Part shown: positions 45,421 to 53,589 of the stretch, piece after piece
Layout: each line of letters opens with the position of its first letter
How positions within the stretch are numbered: the first letter of the stretch is position 1
Program-made: the position numbers and the translations under genes
NCBI GenBank assembly: GCA_903902325.1
Contig: CAIUUO010000050.1
Location: forward strand, 40,936-104,935
DNA from: an uncultured Bacteroidia bacterium
Lineage (GTDB): Bacteria; Bacteroidota; Bacteroidia; Bacteroidales; Prolixibacteraceae
Length of the DNA: 64,000 nt
Direction: 5' to 3'
Notes under the pieces: generated by a model
What the model saw: only the letters and a program-made list of their open reading frames with translations
Databases searched by the model: none
Told to the model about the DNA's origin: nothing

Positions 45421-45519
45421 TACTTTGTGTCCTTTGTGTTTTCCTTCGTTTCCTTTGTGGTAAGATCCTTAATTTTACCACAAAGGACGCAAAGGTCTAA
45501 GCGAGTGGAACACAAAGTA
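45421..45519. repeat. CTTTGTG-type intergenic palindrome 1
   Basis: Left arm from TACTTTGTGTCC to CTTTGTGGTAA (45421-45463) and right arm from TTACCACAAAGGACGC to CACAAAGTA (45475-45519) pair imperfectly; the inner 12 bases and the outer 10 bases are perfect. The arms also contain direct repeats of CCTTTGTG. It lies in the 183-base gap between the GH10 gene and the heparinase gene. Related elements lie at 48932, 50079 and 52340. Such repeats are scattered in many Bacteroidota genomes (recalled), but their role is unclear. Confidence 0.7.
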
Positions 45520-45546
45520 TTTTTACTCAAAGGTTTTAATTAAATT

Positions 45547-46641
45547 TTAATTTTTCAATCCATCCCAAAATCCGTAATAAGCCGGTTTTTTTGCGAAAGT
45601 GGCGTCAAAGAGCAATGGCCAGTCGTTTTTGATCCATGAATTCGCATCTGAAATTCCCCAAAAGGTAATTCCGAATTGCTGGGCCACAGGTATGGTTTTG
45701 TAAAAAGCCGCTATCGTATTCATTTTGCTTTTTTGCAAATCAAGCATGGCGGAGGTAGGCTGTGTATAGGTTTGCGAACCATTCATGCTGATATCCAGTT
45801 CTGAAATGTGGATAAGCAATCCCGTTGAGGCCATTTGGGTAATCGCATTGGTGAGATTTGCATCGGATCGCTGTATGTTGGTATGGAATTGCAGTCCGAT
45901 TCCATCAATAGGAATTCCTCTTTTCTTGAAATCAGCTACCATGGCAAGTATTGCGGAAGTTTTGGCTGAACTGTATTCCTGTCCGTAATCATTGTAAAAA
46001 AGCTTCGCATCAGGATCGGCTTCATGGGCATACTGGAAGCACCTTGCCACATAATCTTTTCCCAGCTTCTGCGCCCAGAGGCTGGTATTGGTGTTGGTAC
46101 CCGTTGCAAAGGCCCTTAATGTTCCGTCATCGCTGAAAGCTTCATTGACCACATCCCACGACTTGACGCGACCCTTAAAGTGGGTCAGCATCGTTTTTAT
46201 CCGGGTTTTCAGGATGTTCTCAAAGGCTGCGGAATCACCCTGGAAAGCTGTGAGCCATGAGGGCAGGCTTTGATGCCACACCAGATTGTGACCATGCAGG
46301 CGGATTCCGTTTCTGATACAATAATTTGTTATCGAATCTGCCTCCGTGAAAGTAAAGGTGGTTGCGGATGGCTGTGTTGCTGCTATTTTCATCGCATTCT
46401 CGCAGGTAACGCTGCTGAACTCCTTTTTCACGGTGGCAAGCGCCGGAGCGTTGCTGAAAGTACTCAGGCTCATCACTGTACCTACCGGGAAAGTGGCGAC
46501 GACTTTAAGCGGGTTGGCGTACTTGTCCACCACCGGATCAGTTGTGTTGCTTTCATCCGTCATTTTGCCCTTGCACTCAGAAAAGAGCAGAAGGCCAATG
46601 ATCAGATGCAAAGTAAGTACTGGGATACGTGTGATTTTCAT
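45547..46641 (-). CDS. GH10 endo-beta-1,4-xylanase-like lipoprotein
   Basis: The 364-residue protein has an SPII signal with Cys23 (LLLFSEC), so it is lipid-anchored. The GH10 TIM barrel has ENAMKI, LHGHNLVWHQSLPSWL (115-130), the acid/base Glu167 in WDVVNEAF, YNDYGQEY, QFHTNI, and nucleophile Glu281 in HISELDISM. WGISDANSWI (328-337) is also typical. The full set of catalytic residues suggests an active retaining endo-xylanase or related beta-glycanase. GH10 is unusual in a lyase-rich, sulfatase-rich locus and may act on xylose-containing or glucuronoxylan-like parts. The PL8-like gene lies 87 bases upstream, in a low-complexity gap. Confidence 0.95.
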   Translation of the reverse strand: MKITRIPVLTLHLIIGLLLFSECKGKMTDESNTTDPVVDKYANPLKVVATFPVGTVMSLSTFSNAPALATVKKEFSSVTCENAMKIAATQPSATTFTFTEADSITNYCIRNGIRLHGHNLVWHQSLPSWLTAFQGDSAAFENILKTRIKTMLTHFKGRVKSWDVVNEAFSDDGTLRAFATGTNTNTSLWAQKLGKDYVARCFQYAHEADPDAKLFYNDYGQEYSSAKTSAILAMVADFKKRGIPIDGIGLQFHTNIQRSDANLTNAITQMASTGLLIHISELDISMNGSQTYTQPTSAMLDLQKSKMNTIAAFYKTIPVAQQFGITFWGISDANSWIKNDWPLLFDATFAKKPAYYGFWDGLKN

Positions 46642-46728
46642 TAAAAAATTTGATAATTCGACAATTCGACGATGTGATGATTAGCTGATGAGTTGATGTG
46701 ATGATTCAAAAAAACCATCATTCATCAT
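46642..46728. repeat. Low-complexity TGATG-rich gap
   Basis: GATGTGATGATT occurs twice (46671-46682 and 46695-46706), followed by CATCATTCATCATTCAT, which can pair back with them. It fills most of the 87-base gap between the PL8-like and GH10 genes. It may form a weak hairpin; it has no T-tract and no clear regulatory motif. Confidence 0.45.
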
Positions 46729-48879
46729 TCATAATTCGATTGTTACGCTTTTACCTGCATAAACCGTTTGAGGCAAATCAATTGATATTTCGCTGATCTG
46801 CTTTTGATTGTTCCAAACTGATTTATAGTTGGCGCCGGTTTTTTCAATTTTTCCGGTCACCGTCAGATGGATTTTGCCCAGTTTGCGGGAAGGATCAGAC
46901 ACGGTAATCTGTTTGATGGCGTGACCCTCTGTTTTGGCCATCATTGCACCCGGACTGTCCATCCCTATTTTCAGACCTTCAGATACCTGGATTTCGCCGG
47001 AGGTATAGAATATGATTTCAGAAAGATTTAATCCGGAATGTTTTACTGCCTGAATTTCAGGTGAATTTGACAGGATGGAAATCTCCTTGCAGGGTTGGTT
47101 CTCCATTTCCTTTTCAGTAGTATTAGGAATAACGATGTACGTGTAAACTGCATTTTGTGGTCGTGGTCCATGGTCAATCCAAAGTTTGAAAACTTCCCTG
47201 CTTGATTCTTCCCTGGGTGAGTCCATCTGGTGGTTGATTTTGTACCAGCTACCACTCTTTGCATTGTTCATCATGTTGACATCCGTCGGTTTGGGGAAGA
47301 AATAACCCACTCCATCGTGCAATACCCAGTTGACATTGGACATCTTGCGCTCGCCACGGTCAATAACTGCTTTTTTGTTGTCGCTCATCACTACCACATA
47401 ACTTAGCAACAGACACTGGTTTAGTGTTGTAGCAACGGGAAGATCGGTGGTGGCCGTAATTCCGGCACCCAGACAAACATATTCGTGGTCGAAGAAGAAC
47501 CATGATTTTTTGGCTACCAACGGATCGTGCGGGCTTTTGAAATCGAATGCCACCACGCCATATTTCCCATCGGTGGCTGCGCCTACAAAATCGGTAAGTC
47601 CCCACTTTTGGATCTCTTTTTCGGAAGGCATGACAGGTTTCTGAACTATTGTAGTGCCCGGGATTTTTTGCCAGTCGTTCATGGGCGCAAGGTCCTCATA
47701 TTCCCGGCCTGATTTGGAAATATAGTTTGTCCCGTCGCCACGGAAATGGTTCACAAGCCCTTCGCCGTTGTAAGGGGATTCCATGTTGCAATCCCGCGTG
47801 GAATACATTCTCACGGAGGTGAAAAAATCGGGTCGCTGGATGGTGAAATGTTCTGATTGCCAGAAAAAAGTACTGAATGAGGAAGGCACACCGGGTTCCC
47901 CCTTACGGAGTTTGATGATTTCCTCCATCTCTTTTTTGCGGTAATCCGTCGCCGTCAATAATCTTTCGAGCGGTGCAGATCCCAGGATTTTTTCCCCGTC
48001 GAAACGGGTTATGTCGCGGTTCTTGGCTCCGGGATCGGGTGATTTTCCGAATATCAACTGCTTGCATATTCCGTCGAGGTAATAATCGGTGAGCTGGTGA
48101 AGCGCAGGGTCTGAGAATTTATATTTGGTTCCGGCTACAAGGGATGCCCATTCGGCAAAGGCATCGGCGTATCCCATTCCGTATGAAGTGGTATTGTTGA
48201 CCTTGTCTTCACGGTGGTGAAAGCTGTAATCGTACTGCATTCCTCGGCCTGTGGCAAATTTAATTTCGCCCTCGATGACCTTGATGACTTCGTTGAATTG
48301 TTCCACGTCACGCTTGTAAAGCAGGGTTTTGGCCAGGATTCCAGCGATTTTGATGCGATCACCACTCGGACGGGCGCCTGTGGCGGTGAGGTTTGCACGA
48401 CCGATCATCGGCAGGATTTTTGCCACTTGCTCTTTGGTCAGATCAGTGTCCATGATCATCAGAAGGCTGATCAGTTCGTTGGGAGTTCCGATCTGGTTCC
48501 ACCACCAGTTGTCACAAATAAAATCATTGGGAATCCAATAGTTTAGCGCCGAATAAATACTCTTTTTCAATTTGGCATCACCTTTCAGTTTCGAGCCTTT
48601 CTTCTCAAATGCGAGCGCCATTTTTACCATGTTACCGAGATGGACCCGATGCTGAAACCCCGTGTTCGAGACATCCTTGTAATTGATGCCGGGCCAGGTC
48701 CCATCAGGGAGAATGGTGGCTATCAAAGCCCTGACTGCCGGTTCATCCACCGGTTGAGCCATCATTTCTGCTTTTACCTTGGCTCTGATAAGTTCCAGGT
48801 CAGCATTGGCAGGATTGGGGGATCCCTGTACCTTGATTATTCCAGTGAACAGGATCATGAAAAGAATTAGATTCTTCAT
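46729..48879 (-). CDS. PL8-like polysaccharide lyase with altered catalytic segment
   Basis: The 716-residue protein has a signal peptide (about 1-19) and the PL8 layout of helical toroid and C-terminal beta-sandwich (RGDGTNYISKSGREYEDLAPMNDWQKIPGTT is very like the other PL8). The catalytic region differs: where 35656-37776 has TGQNKVW and SFHQHGPQIQFGNYG, this protein has TGARPSGDR (169-175) and DYSFHHREDKVNNTTSYG (217-234). The Asn of the Asn-His-Tyr set is not at the usual place. The catalytic His may be His222 with Tyr233 (spacing 11, not 9), and an NN pair is inserted. This could be a separate PL8 subgroup with another substrate. It lies between the jelly-roll gene and GH10. Confidence 0.85.
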   Translation of the reverse strand: MKNLILFMILFTGIIKVQGSPNPANADLELIRAKVKAEMMAQPVDEPAVRALIATILPDGTWPGINYKDVSNTGFQHRVHLGNMVKMALAFEKKGSKLKGDAKLKKSIYSALNYWIPNDFICDNWWWNQIGTPNELISLLMIMDTDLTKEQVAKILPMIGRANLTATGARPSGDRIKIAGILAKTLLYKRDVEQFNEVIKVIEGEIKFATGRGMQYDYSFHHREDKVNNTTSYGMGYADAFAEWASLVAGTKYKFSDPALHQLTDYYLDGICKQLIFGKSPDPGAKNRDITRFDGEKILGSAPLERLLTATDYRKKEMEEIIKLRKGEPGVPSSFSTFFWQSEHFTIQRPDFFTSVRMYSTRDCNMESPYNGEGLVNHFRGDGTNYISKSGREYEDLAPMNDWQKIPGTTIVQKPVMPSEKEIQKWGLTDFVGAATDGKYGVVAFDFKSPHDPLVAKKSWFFFDHEYVCLGAGITATTDLPVATTLNQCLLLSYVVVMSDNKKAVIDRGERKMSNVNWVLHDGVGYFFPKPTDVNMMNNAKSGSWYKINHQMDSPREESSREVFKLWIDHGPRPQNAVYTYIVIPNTTEKEMENQPCKEISILSNSPEIQAVKHSGLNLSEIIFYTSGEIQVSEGLKIGMDSPGAMMAKTEGHAIKQITVSDPSRKLGKIHLTVTGKIEKTGANYKSVWNNQKQISEISIDLPQTVYAGKSVTIEL

Positions 48880-48931
48880 TTGAAAATTATTAATTTTTTG
48901 TGAAGCAGCTTGTCATTTAATTTACTCATTA

Positions 48932-48994
48932 TTCTTTGCGTGATTATTTTTTCACGCAAAGTGCGCAAAGTGTATCGCAAAGTTCGCAAAGAAG
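48932..48994. repeat. CGCAAAG-type intergenic palindrome 2
   Basis: TTCTTTGCGTGA (48932-48943) pairs with TCACGCAAAG (48952-48961). The right side continues with three more direct repeats of CGCAAAG (48964, 48976, 48985). It occupies the 181-base gap between the jelly-roll gene and the PL8-like gene. It is a variant of the CTTTGTG element family. Confidence 0.6.
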
Positions 48995-49060
48995 ATTTTT
49001 AACTTGTCAAGGTTTGTATGGTATTTCCGGTTTCTAAACGTGTTAAATCTTTAGTATCCA

Positions 49061-50029
49061 TCAAGGTCGTTTGTCTTTCCAAAGTTTAAAATCATCCCAA
49101 TATATCTGTAGCGTTTTGTGCTGGCTTCGCATGTAATCAATCAACGGCTTTGAGGTGTACAATTTGATCGGATTGAAATCGGTTACACCGTCGGGACTGG
49201 GGTCCTTGGAGTTGTGCGTAATGGTTGTGAGGTTGAAAACATTCACTTTTTCTGCACCATCGGGTTGAATGGTCATGTAAAATTTCCCATTTTCGGCATT
49301 TCCTTCCTTGTAATAATATTCCAGGGTAAACCATTTCCCGATAGGTACCTTCTGTTTCTGATTGGTTTCAGACCAGAGTGTGGTGTATTTCTGGCTGCCA
49401 TCTGAGGCAAGATCACAATTTTGACCATCCAGGATGAAATACAAATCACTCTCTCCGGAAACGGGTTTGCCAATTCCAAGGGTGATTCTGAATCCGTATG
49501 GAACTGTCTGGCTCCAGGTGATATTGTTCCAGAATTCGGCAATGGTCAGCCAGTTGATGATATCGGGATAGGTGCGGACTGCGTTGAAATCGGCGGGTAA
49601 GAAAATCCTTTCCGACTGGTAAAACTCCTTCATGCCCTTGTTGCCGTAAAGGTTACCCTGGATTCGCCCTTTCGATGCCTCTACATTGGCGTCGTTCAGC
49701 CAGAACTGTAGAACGTGGTTGGCAGAATTCCCCGGTTCCTGGATGATCCTGGCAAAGCGCTGGGTAGAGTCGCCTCCCTGGTATTGCAGACTGAAGTTGC
49801 CGATATCGGGATTGTTATCCAGATCTGCGATCCAGTCATTGTGATCGGCGAGTGAATGATCGGTACCAATGATATCCGCTTCAGCTCCGCTTGGAACAAC
49901 CTTTGAATCGGGCTCAAATCCGGACTGAAAAATCAGGGTGCCATTGCTGACCGCCGGGGATTTATCCTGGGCACAAGCGGTAAAAAGCAGTAATAGGTAG
50001 AATAACATGAGGTATAAATATCTCATCAA
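49061..50029 (-). CDS. Lipoprotein with jelly-roll lyase-like or lectin-like fold
   Basis: The 322-residue protein has an SPII signal with Cys19 (LLFTAC), so it is probably surface-anchored. The mature part has the beta-strand pattern of a concanavalin-like jelly roll as in PL7/PL13/PL20-type lyases: TLIFQSGFEPDS, NHVLQFWLNDAN, EFYQSERIFLPADF, WLTIAEFWNNI, PYGFRITLGIG, WFTLEYYYKEG, KTLQIYWDDFKLWK. The family is not recognised with confidence. Candidate catalytic or binding residues are Gln/Arg in YQSER, the His/Asn in WLTIAEFWNN and Tyr in LEYYYKEG. The position between the fused lyase and the PL8-like gene suggests it acts on the same glycan. Confidence 0.6.
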   Translation of the reverse strand: MMRYLYLMLFYLLLLFTACAQDKSPAVSNGTLIFQSGFEPDSKVVPSGAEADIIGTDHSLADHNDWIADLDNNPDIGNFSLQYQGGDSTQRFARIIQEPGNSANHVLQFWLNDANVEASKGRIQGNLYGNKGMKEFYQSERIFLPADFNAVRTYPDIINWLTIAEFWNNITWSQTVPYGFRITLGIGKPVSGESDLYFILDGQNCDLASDGSQKYTTLWSETNQKQKVPIGKWFTLEYYYKEGNAENGKFYMTIQPDGAEKVNVFNLTTITHNSKDPSPDGVTDFNPIKLYTSKPLIDYMRSQHKTLQIYWDDFKLWKDKRP

Positions 50030-50078
50030 TGATTTAAATAGTGTTTTGAATTTGTTTCAATTATCCTCGAATGACCTA

Positions 50079-50178
50079 TTACTTTGTGTCCTTAGTGAGG
50101 TACTTTGTGTCCTTTGGGGTTAAATCTATCCATCTAACCACAAAGGACTCTAAGGATAACTCAAAGGACTCAAAGTAA
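50079..50178. repeat. CTTTGTG-type intergenic palindrome 3
   Basis: Two 44-base arms (50079-50122 and 50135-50178) form an imperfect palindrome around a 12-base loop. Both arms begin or end with TTACTTTG, and repeat GTCCTTTG at regular spacing. It fills the 160-base gap between the lyase/beta-helix gene and the jelly-roll gene; the arms could form a long hairpin in minus-strand RNA. Confidence 0.7.
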
Positions 50179-50189
50179 ATAATCCCTTT

Positions 50190-52262
50190 TTAATGTATGT
50201 TGATAAATTTCTCCGGACTGATCTTCTCGTTTGATTTCAGATCCACGCCGTTCCCTGCATACCTGTTTTCGGTTGATTTGACATTTTTTGCCCCGTAGGA
50301 AATCACACCGAAACCGTTGTTGTAATGGATCAGGTTCTTGCTGACAGTGATATTTTTTGAACCGAAGTAGAGATACTGTATCATGATGCCATCTGCATCA
50401 TTGGCTTCTACCAGGTTTCCCGTGACTGCAACATCGCTGCTTTCGGATACCAGCACCCCATACCAGCCGTTCCGGGCGATTTCGCAGTTGGTCACTTTTA
50501 CATTGTTGCAATTGGTAAGTGCGATTCCACAGCCCAGTGGAGAGGTGTCCAAACGGCTGTCGCTGATTGATACCGTGGAACAATGGGAAAGTAACAAATT
50601 ATGCAGTTGTCGTGCGCCTGAAGGAACGCTCATGCCGTTTTCGTTCAGGTCACAGCTGATCAGGCTCACATTTTCTGCACCCGTGATGAATAGGCCGTTG
50701 AAGGTACAGTTTCTGACGGTCAGATTCCTGAAAGTTATGTTTTTCATAGAACCTTCCTGTTTTCCGTAGAATAGGAAGCCACCCCTGTTGTATGTTCCCC
50801 TGTAGGAGCGTTTGCTGTTGGGATCGCTTCCAGGATCAGGATCCGGGGCGCCTTCCAATACCAGATTGCAAATCGTGATGTCATGCATGTCATCCGTTGC
50901 ATTCACAATGGCATCCCGCAGTCCGGAAGCTGGGTCAAGCATAAGGATTGTTTGGAGACCTTCCCCCGATAGGGTAATACCGGAAGGAATCTTCAGCGTG
51001 GCCGGCAATTTATGCAAACCGGCAGTCGCAACTACCCATCCTTTTTTAGCTGCTGCCTCATCAAGGGCTGCCTGAATGGACTGTCCCGGATTGACCCGAA
51101 TAGCACTGGCAGGAACCTTGCTGACGGCATTTTCCATGGCTCCAGCCGGGAAGGCTATTTTTGACGGAGCCGGTGCATCTTTTTTAGTTATTACCTTCCC
51201 GGCAGGAGCTCGGAAAGCGGTCAGCACACTTCTGCCTGCCTTGCTGCGAACGGAGTCGGCAGCCATTTTCGTGTATGGAAGATCTATTCCCTGTGCGGCA
51301 TAGTGTCTGTAAACATATTCGTAATCGTCGCGGAGGTTTTTGGCACGATCGGAGATTTTGCCGTAGCAATGAGGTGTTTTACCCAGCAGGTATTGAGCCG
51401 TGTATTCATATCCTAGGCCAATCCTGTTGTCGGCGATGGAGAACAGGTCAACACCCTGTGTATAGGCAACCTTGGCTGCCCCCGCAAACTCGCCGATGCC
51501 GAGTTGAACGTGACCCTGGTCGCGCATCGATTCCTGGCATTGTCCGCTGGGATAGATGTACTTGAAGATGCTTCCATTGACGGGAGAGTGGTAGAAATGA
51601 TCCAACGCGTTGTCAAACATCTCGCGGTTGTCGGTGAAGATGGCAATGGCCAGAATGGTGTGGATGATTGCCCCATCCCAGTTCCCGTTGGCCTGCGGGT
51701 AATAGAATCGAATCAGCGGGTAGTATACCGTCATCAGCATCTGCTTAAAACGGTCAATCTCTTTTTGTTGCCAGCCTGTATCAGTGTATCTGAGTATCTC
51801 GGCGGCATTACAAAGTATATGGCCAGTCCAGCCAGCCAGCAGTTTGGCGTCGTTGTAATCAAAATCCCATAAAACGGGGGTCCAGGCATTGATAATTTCC
51901 TTGGCCTTATCCGAATAGGCTTTGTCGCCTGTGATGTAACCCATCAATGCGCAATTGTAGGCCATATTTGAACCTTTCGAAAGGTCGTCGCCTCCAATAT
52001 TGGGTTTTCCATAAGGGCCCCTTAAAACATGCGTGAATGCTATTGTCTGAAACTGAAGATCTGAGGTTGTTTTCAGCCTATCAAATGCATCCTTCCAGGG
52101 CTGTACGCCTGCCAGTACCTGTTTCTTCATGTAGGACAGATCGGCTGAAGTCTGATCTATTCCCGGATGGATGAATTTTTGAGCCGAAACAGACTCAGTT
52201 GACCAGATTAATACTGATAATAATAACCAAAAGGCGATTCTAAATATTGAACTCTTTTTCAT
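50190..52262 (-). CDS. Fusion of NGNWD-type alginate-lyase-like domain with right-handed beta-helix
   Basis: The 690-residue protein has a signal peptide ending at VSAQ (residue 28). Residues about 30-340 are an alginate-lyase-superfamily barrel with NIGGDDLSKGSNMAYNC, ANGNWDGAI (191-199) and QESMRDQGHVQLGIG (243-257), the same layout as 38402-39514. A Pro/Ala/Lys-rich linker (about 350-385) joins it to a pectate-lyase-like beta-helix (about 388-690; repeats such as NITFRNLTVRNC, VSLISCDLNENGM, VKVTNCEIARNGWYGVLV, ITVSKNLIHYNNGFGVIS). Both folds are known in polysaccharide lyases. A combination of two lyase folds in one chain may allow two steps on one polymer or may pair catalysis with glycan binding. 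It lies after a 329-base gap. Confidence 0.85.
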   Translation of the reverse strand: MKKSSIFRIAFWLLLSVLIWSTESVSAQKFIHPGIDQTSADLSYMKKQVLAGVQPWKDAFDRLKTTSDLQFQTIAFTHVLRGPYGKPNIGGDDLSKGSNMAYNCALMGYITGDKAYSDKAKEIINAWTPVLWDFDYNDAKLLAGWTGHILCNAAEILRYTDTGWQQKEIDRFKQMLMTVYYPLIRFYYPQANGNWDGAIIHTILAIAIFTDNREMFDNALDHFYHSPVNGSIFKYIYPSGQCQESMRDQGHVQLGIGEFAGAAKVAYTQGVDLFSIADNRIGLGYEYTAQYLLGKTPHCYGKISDRAKNLRDDYEYVYRHYAAQGIDLPYTKMAADSVRSKAGRSVLTAFRAPAGKVITKKDAPAPSKIAFPAGAMENAVSKVPASAIRVNPGQSIQAALDEAAAKKGWVVATAGLHKLPATLKIPSGITLSGEGLQTILMLDPASGLRDAIVNATDDMHDITICNLVLEGAPDPDPGSDPNSKRSYRGTYNRGGFLFYGKQEGSMKNITFRNLTVRNCTFNGLFITGAENVSLISCDLNENGMSVPSGARQLHNLLLSHCSTVSISDSRLDTSPLGCGIALTNCNNVKVTNCEIARNGWYGVLVSESSDVAVTGNLVEANDADGIMIQYLYFGSKNITVSKNLIHYNNGFGVISYGAKNVKSTENRYAGNGVDLKSNEKISPEKFINIH

Positions 52263-52339
52263 TGTTGAGCATATTAGTCATTCCTTCAAAATCTTTCGTA
52301 CTTATTGGTTAGGTTATTAATCAGCGAATTACTTAGAGA

Positions 52340-52428
52340 TTTTTGTGCTCAACTTTGAGACCTTCGTGGTTAAAAAGTATTTTATTCACCACAAAGGTCT
52401 CAAAGGCAGACACAAAGGACGCAAAGTG
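52340..52428. repeat. CTTTGTG-type intergenic palindrome 4
   Basis: The left arm CTTTGAGACCTTCGTGGTTAA (52353 region) pairs with TTCACCACAAAGGTCTCAAAG (52385-52405). The right side continues with further copies of CACAAAGGACGCAAAGTG. The element is of the same kind as those at 45421, 48932 and 50079 and lies before the lyase/beta-helix gene. Confidence 0.65.
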
Positions 52429-52534
52429 CAGATGAACCGAACTCTCTGACGATTCAATGTTATGCGAACTTATCAATCTTAATACCCCGTAACCTGTAAC
52501 TTGTAACAAAAGATAAAAGCCACCAGTTTCAAGC

Positions 52535-52579
52535 AAAAAGAGCCATTGAAAGGAGATCCCTCCTATCAACGGCTCTTTT
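52535..52579 (-). terminator. Strong intrinsic terminator after the DUF4466 gene
   Basis: Left arm AAAAGAGCCATTGAAAGGA (52536-52554) and right arm TCCTATCAACGGCTCTTTT (52561-52579) pair at 17 of 19 positions around a six-base loop. On the minus strand the second arm ends in TTTTTGC. It lies 13 bases after the DUF4466 stop and should stop most transcription from the GH88-SusC2-SusD2 operon before the lyase genes. Confidence 0.85.
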
Positions 52580-52591
52580 CAAATTATGATG

Positions 52592-53578
52592 TTACTTCAT
52601 TTTGTATCTCTTGATACTGACAGTCATACTTGGAGCCGTGTTGTTGACGGCATTGATGTAGATGTAAGCCCTGTATTTACCATCGGCAGTCTCAACCCAT
52701 GTACCGGCTTGCGCTTTGAGGTTGATGACGAAATTTGGAGCATTGGTAAAATCGAGTACTTTGAAATCAACATCGTCGATATAGATACCATACTGGAGAC
52801 GTGCGAGATTGAAATCGTTCAGCGCCCAGGTTTTCGACATCTTGGTGCTTTTGTTGACACCTGTCGGCAATGTAACTCCTGGAAGGTAATCCGTACTCGC
52901 TGCAGGCGAAACAAGGGCATGGGTAAATGTTATCCCCGCGATGTTACGATACAAATAAACAAGGTCGATGTTGGCTGCATTGGCAGCTGCTCCGGCGGCA
53001 TCATACAATGCCATGTCGGCGATGGACAGATACATGGCCTTGTTGTCTGTGCACACAAGATCAAGTTTCATATCCATGGTGGTAATTGTATAGGGTCCCA
53101 TGTCGTACGAAACAGTCTGACCATTGCTTGCCGTGGCAGAAAACTTAAAGGATACGGAACCACCCCTGGCTGCTTCAGGTATGGTGTAGAAATAGCGGAG
53201 TGTTGCGGCGCATGTATCCTTGGTAAAGGTAACCATGGTTTTGACATCGGTGGTAACTGAAGCGGATCCGACAGTAATTCCTACATCTACACCGCTTGAA
53301 TTGGTGTAAAAAGACCTGTTTTCAAGATAGGTGCCTGTGGCTCCTGCGATCGTTGCTACTACCTGTGATGATACAATTTTACCTTCACTGGCCGGCAGGG
53401 CCATGGCATAGGCAAATTCGATGTTGGCGCCCACGATATTTGGTCCCAGGGTTCTTTTGATACAGTCGTTGTTCAATCCTGTTTTACCAAGTGGCAATGC
53501 ATATTCCTTGTCCTGGCAGGATGAAAAGAATATGGCCACCAACATTACTGTGATTAAGCTTAAATATTTACGTTGCAT
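52592..53578 (-). CDS. DUF4466-like surface lipoprotein (Sus accessory)
   Basis: The ATG at 53578 is chosen since it begins MQRKYLSLITVMLVAIFFSSC with a lipobox (Cys21); an upstream extension to 53665 overlaps the neighbouring gene and has no signal. The 328-residue protein matches the DUF4466 pattern: DKEYALPLGKTGLNNDCIKRTLGPNI, IEFAYAMALPAS, GATGTYLENRSFYTNSSGVDVG, MDMKLDLVCTDNKAMYLSIADMALYDAAGA. The family is known from Bacteroidota glycan loci and is thought to be surface-exposed; its activity is not established. A role in glycan binding beside SusD2 is the best guess. The gene is the last before the terminator at 52535. Confidence 0.8.
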   Translation of the reverse strand: MQRKYLSLITVMLVAIFFSSCQDKEYALPLGKTGLNNDCIKRTLGPNIVGANIEFAYAMALPASEGKIVSSQVVATIAGATGTYLENRSFYTNSSGVDVGITVGSASVTTDVKTMVTFTKDTCAATLRYFYTIPEAARGGSVSFKFSATASNGQTVSYDMGPYTITTMDMKLDLVCTDNKAMYLSIADMALYDAAGAAANAANIDLVYLYRNIAGITFTHALVSPAASTDYLPGVTLPTGVNKSTKMSKTWALNDFNLARLQYGIYIDDVDFKVLDFTNAPNFVINLKAQAGTWVETADGKYRAYIYINAVNNTAPSMTVSIKRYKMK

Positions 53579-53589
53579 AGTCTGTCGTT

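Larger units (their letters stand above)
52263..52591. other. 329-base gap between surface-lipoprotein operon and lyase operon
   Basis: No gene was seen. It contains the fourth CTTTGTG-type palindrome (52340-52428), the AACCTGTAACTTGTAAC repeat-like stretch (52489-52507), and a strong terminator (52535-52579) behind the upstream operon. The lyase genes downstream therefore probably use a separate promoter in 52263-52340, but no TAnnTTTG box was identified. Confidence 0.5.

Noticed and set aside
27155..52262. Alginate as the simple substrate of the locus, because of several alginate-lyase-like domains
   Set aside because: PL8 and GH88 enzymes, fucosidase and several sulfatases do not belong to typical alginate loci, and no PL6, PL7 or KdgF-type genes were recognised. 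The domain name reflects fold, not substrate.
45421..52428. CRISPR-like array suggested by repeated CACAAAGG units
   Set aside because: The units are not regularly spaced with unique spacers; they lie in separate short gaps as palindromic arms, and no cas genes were seen.
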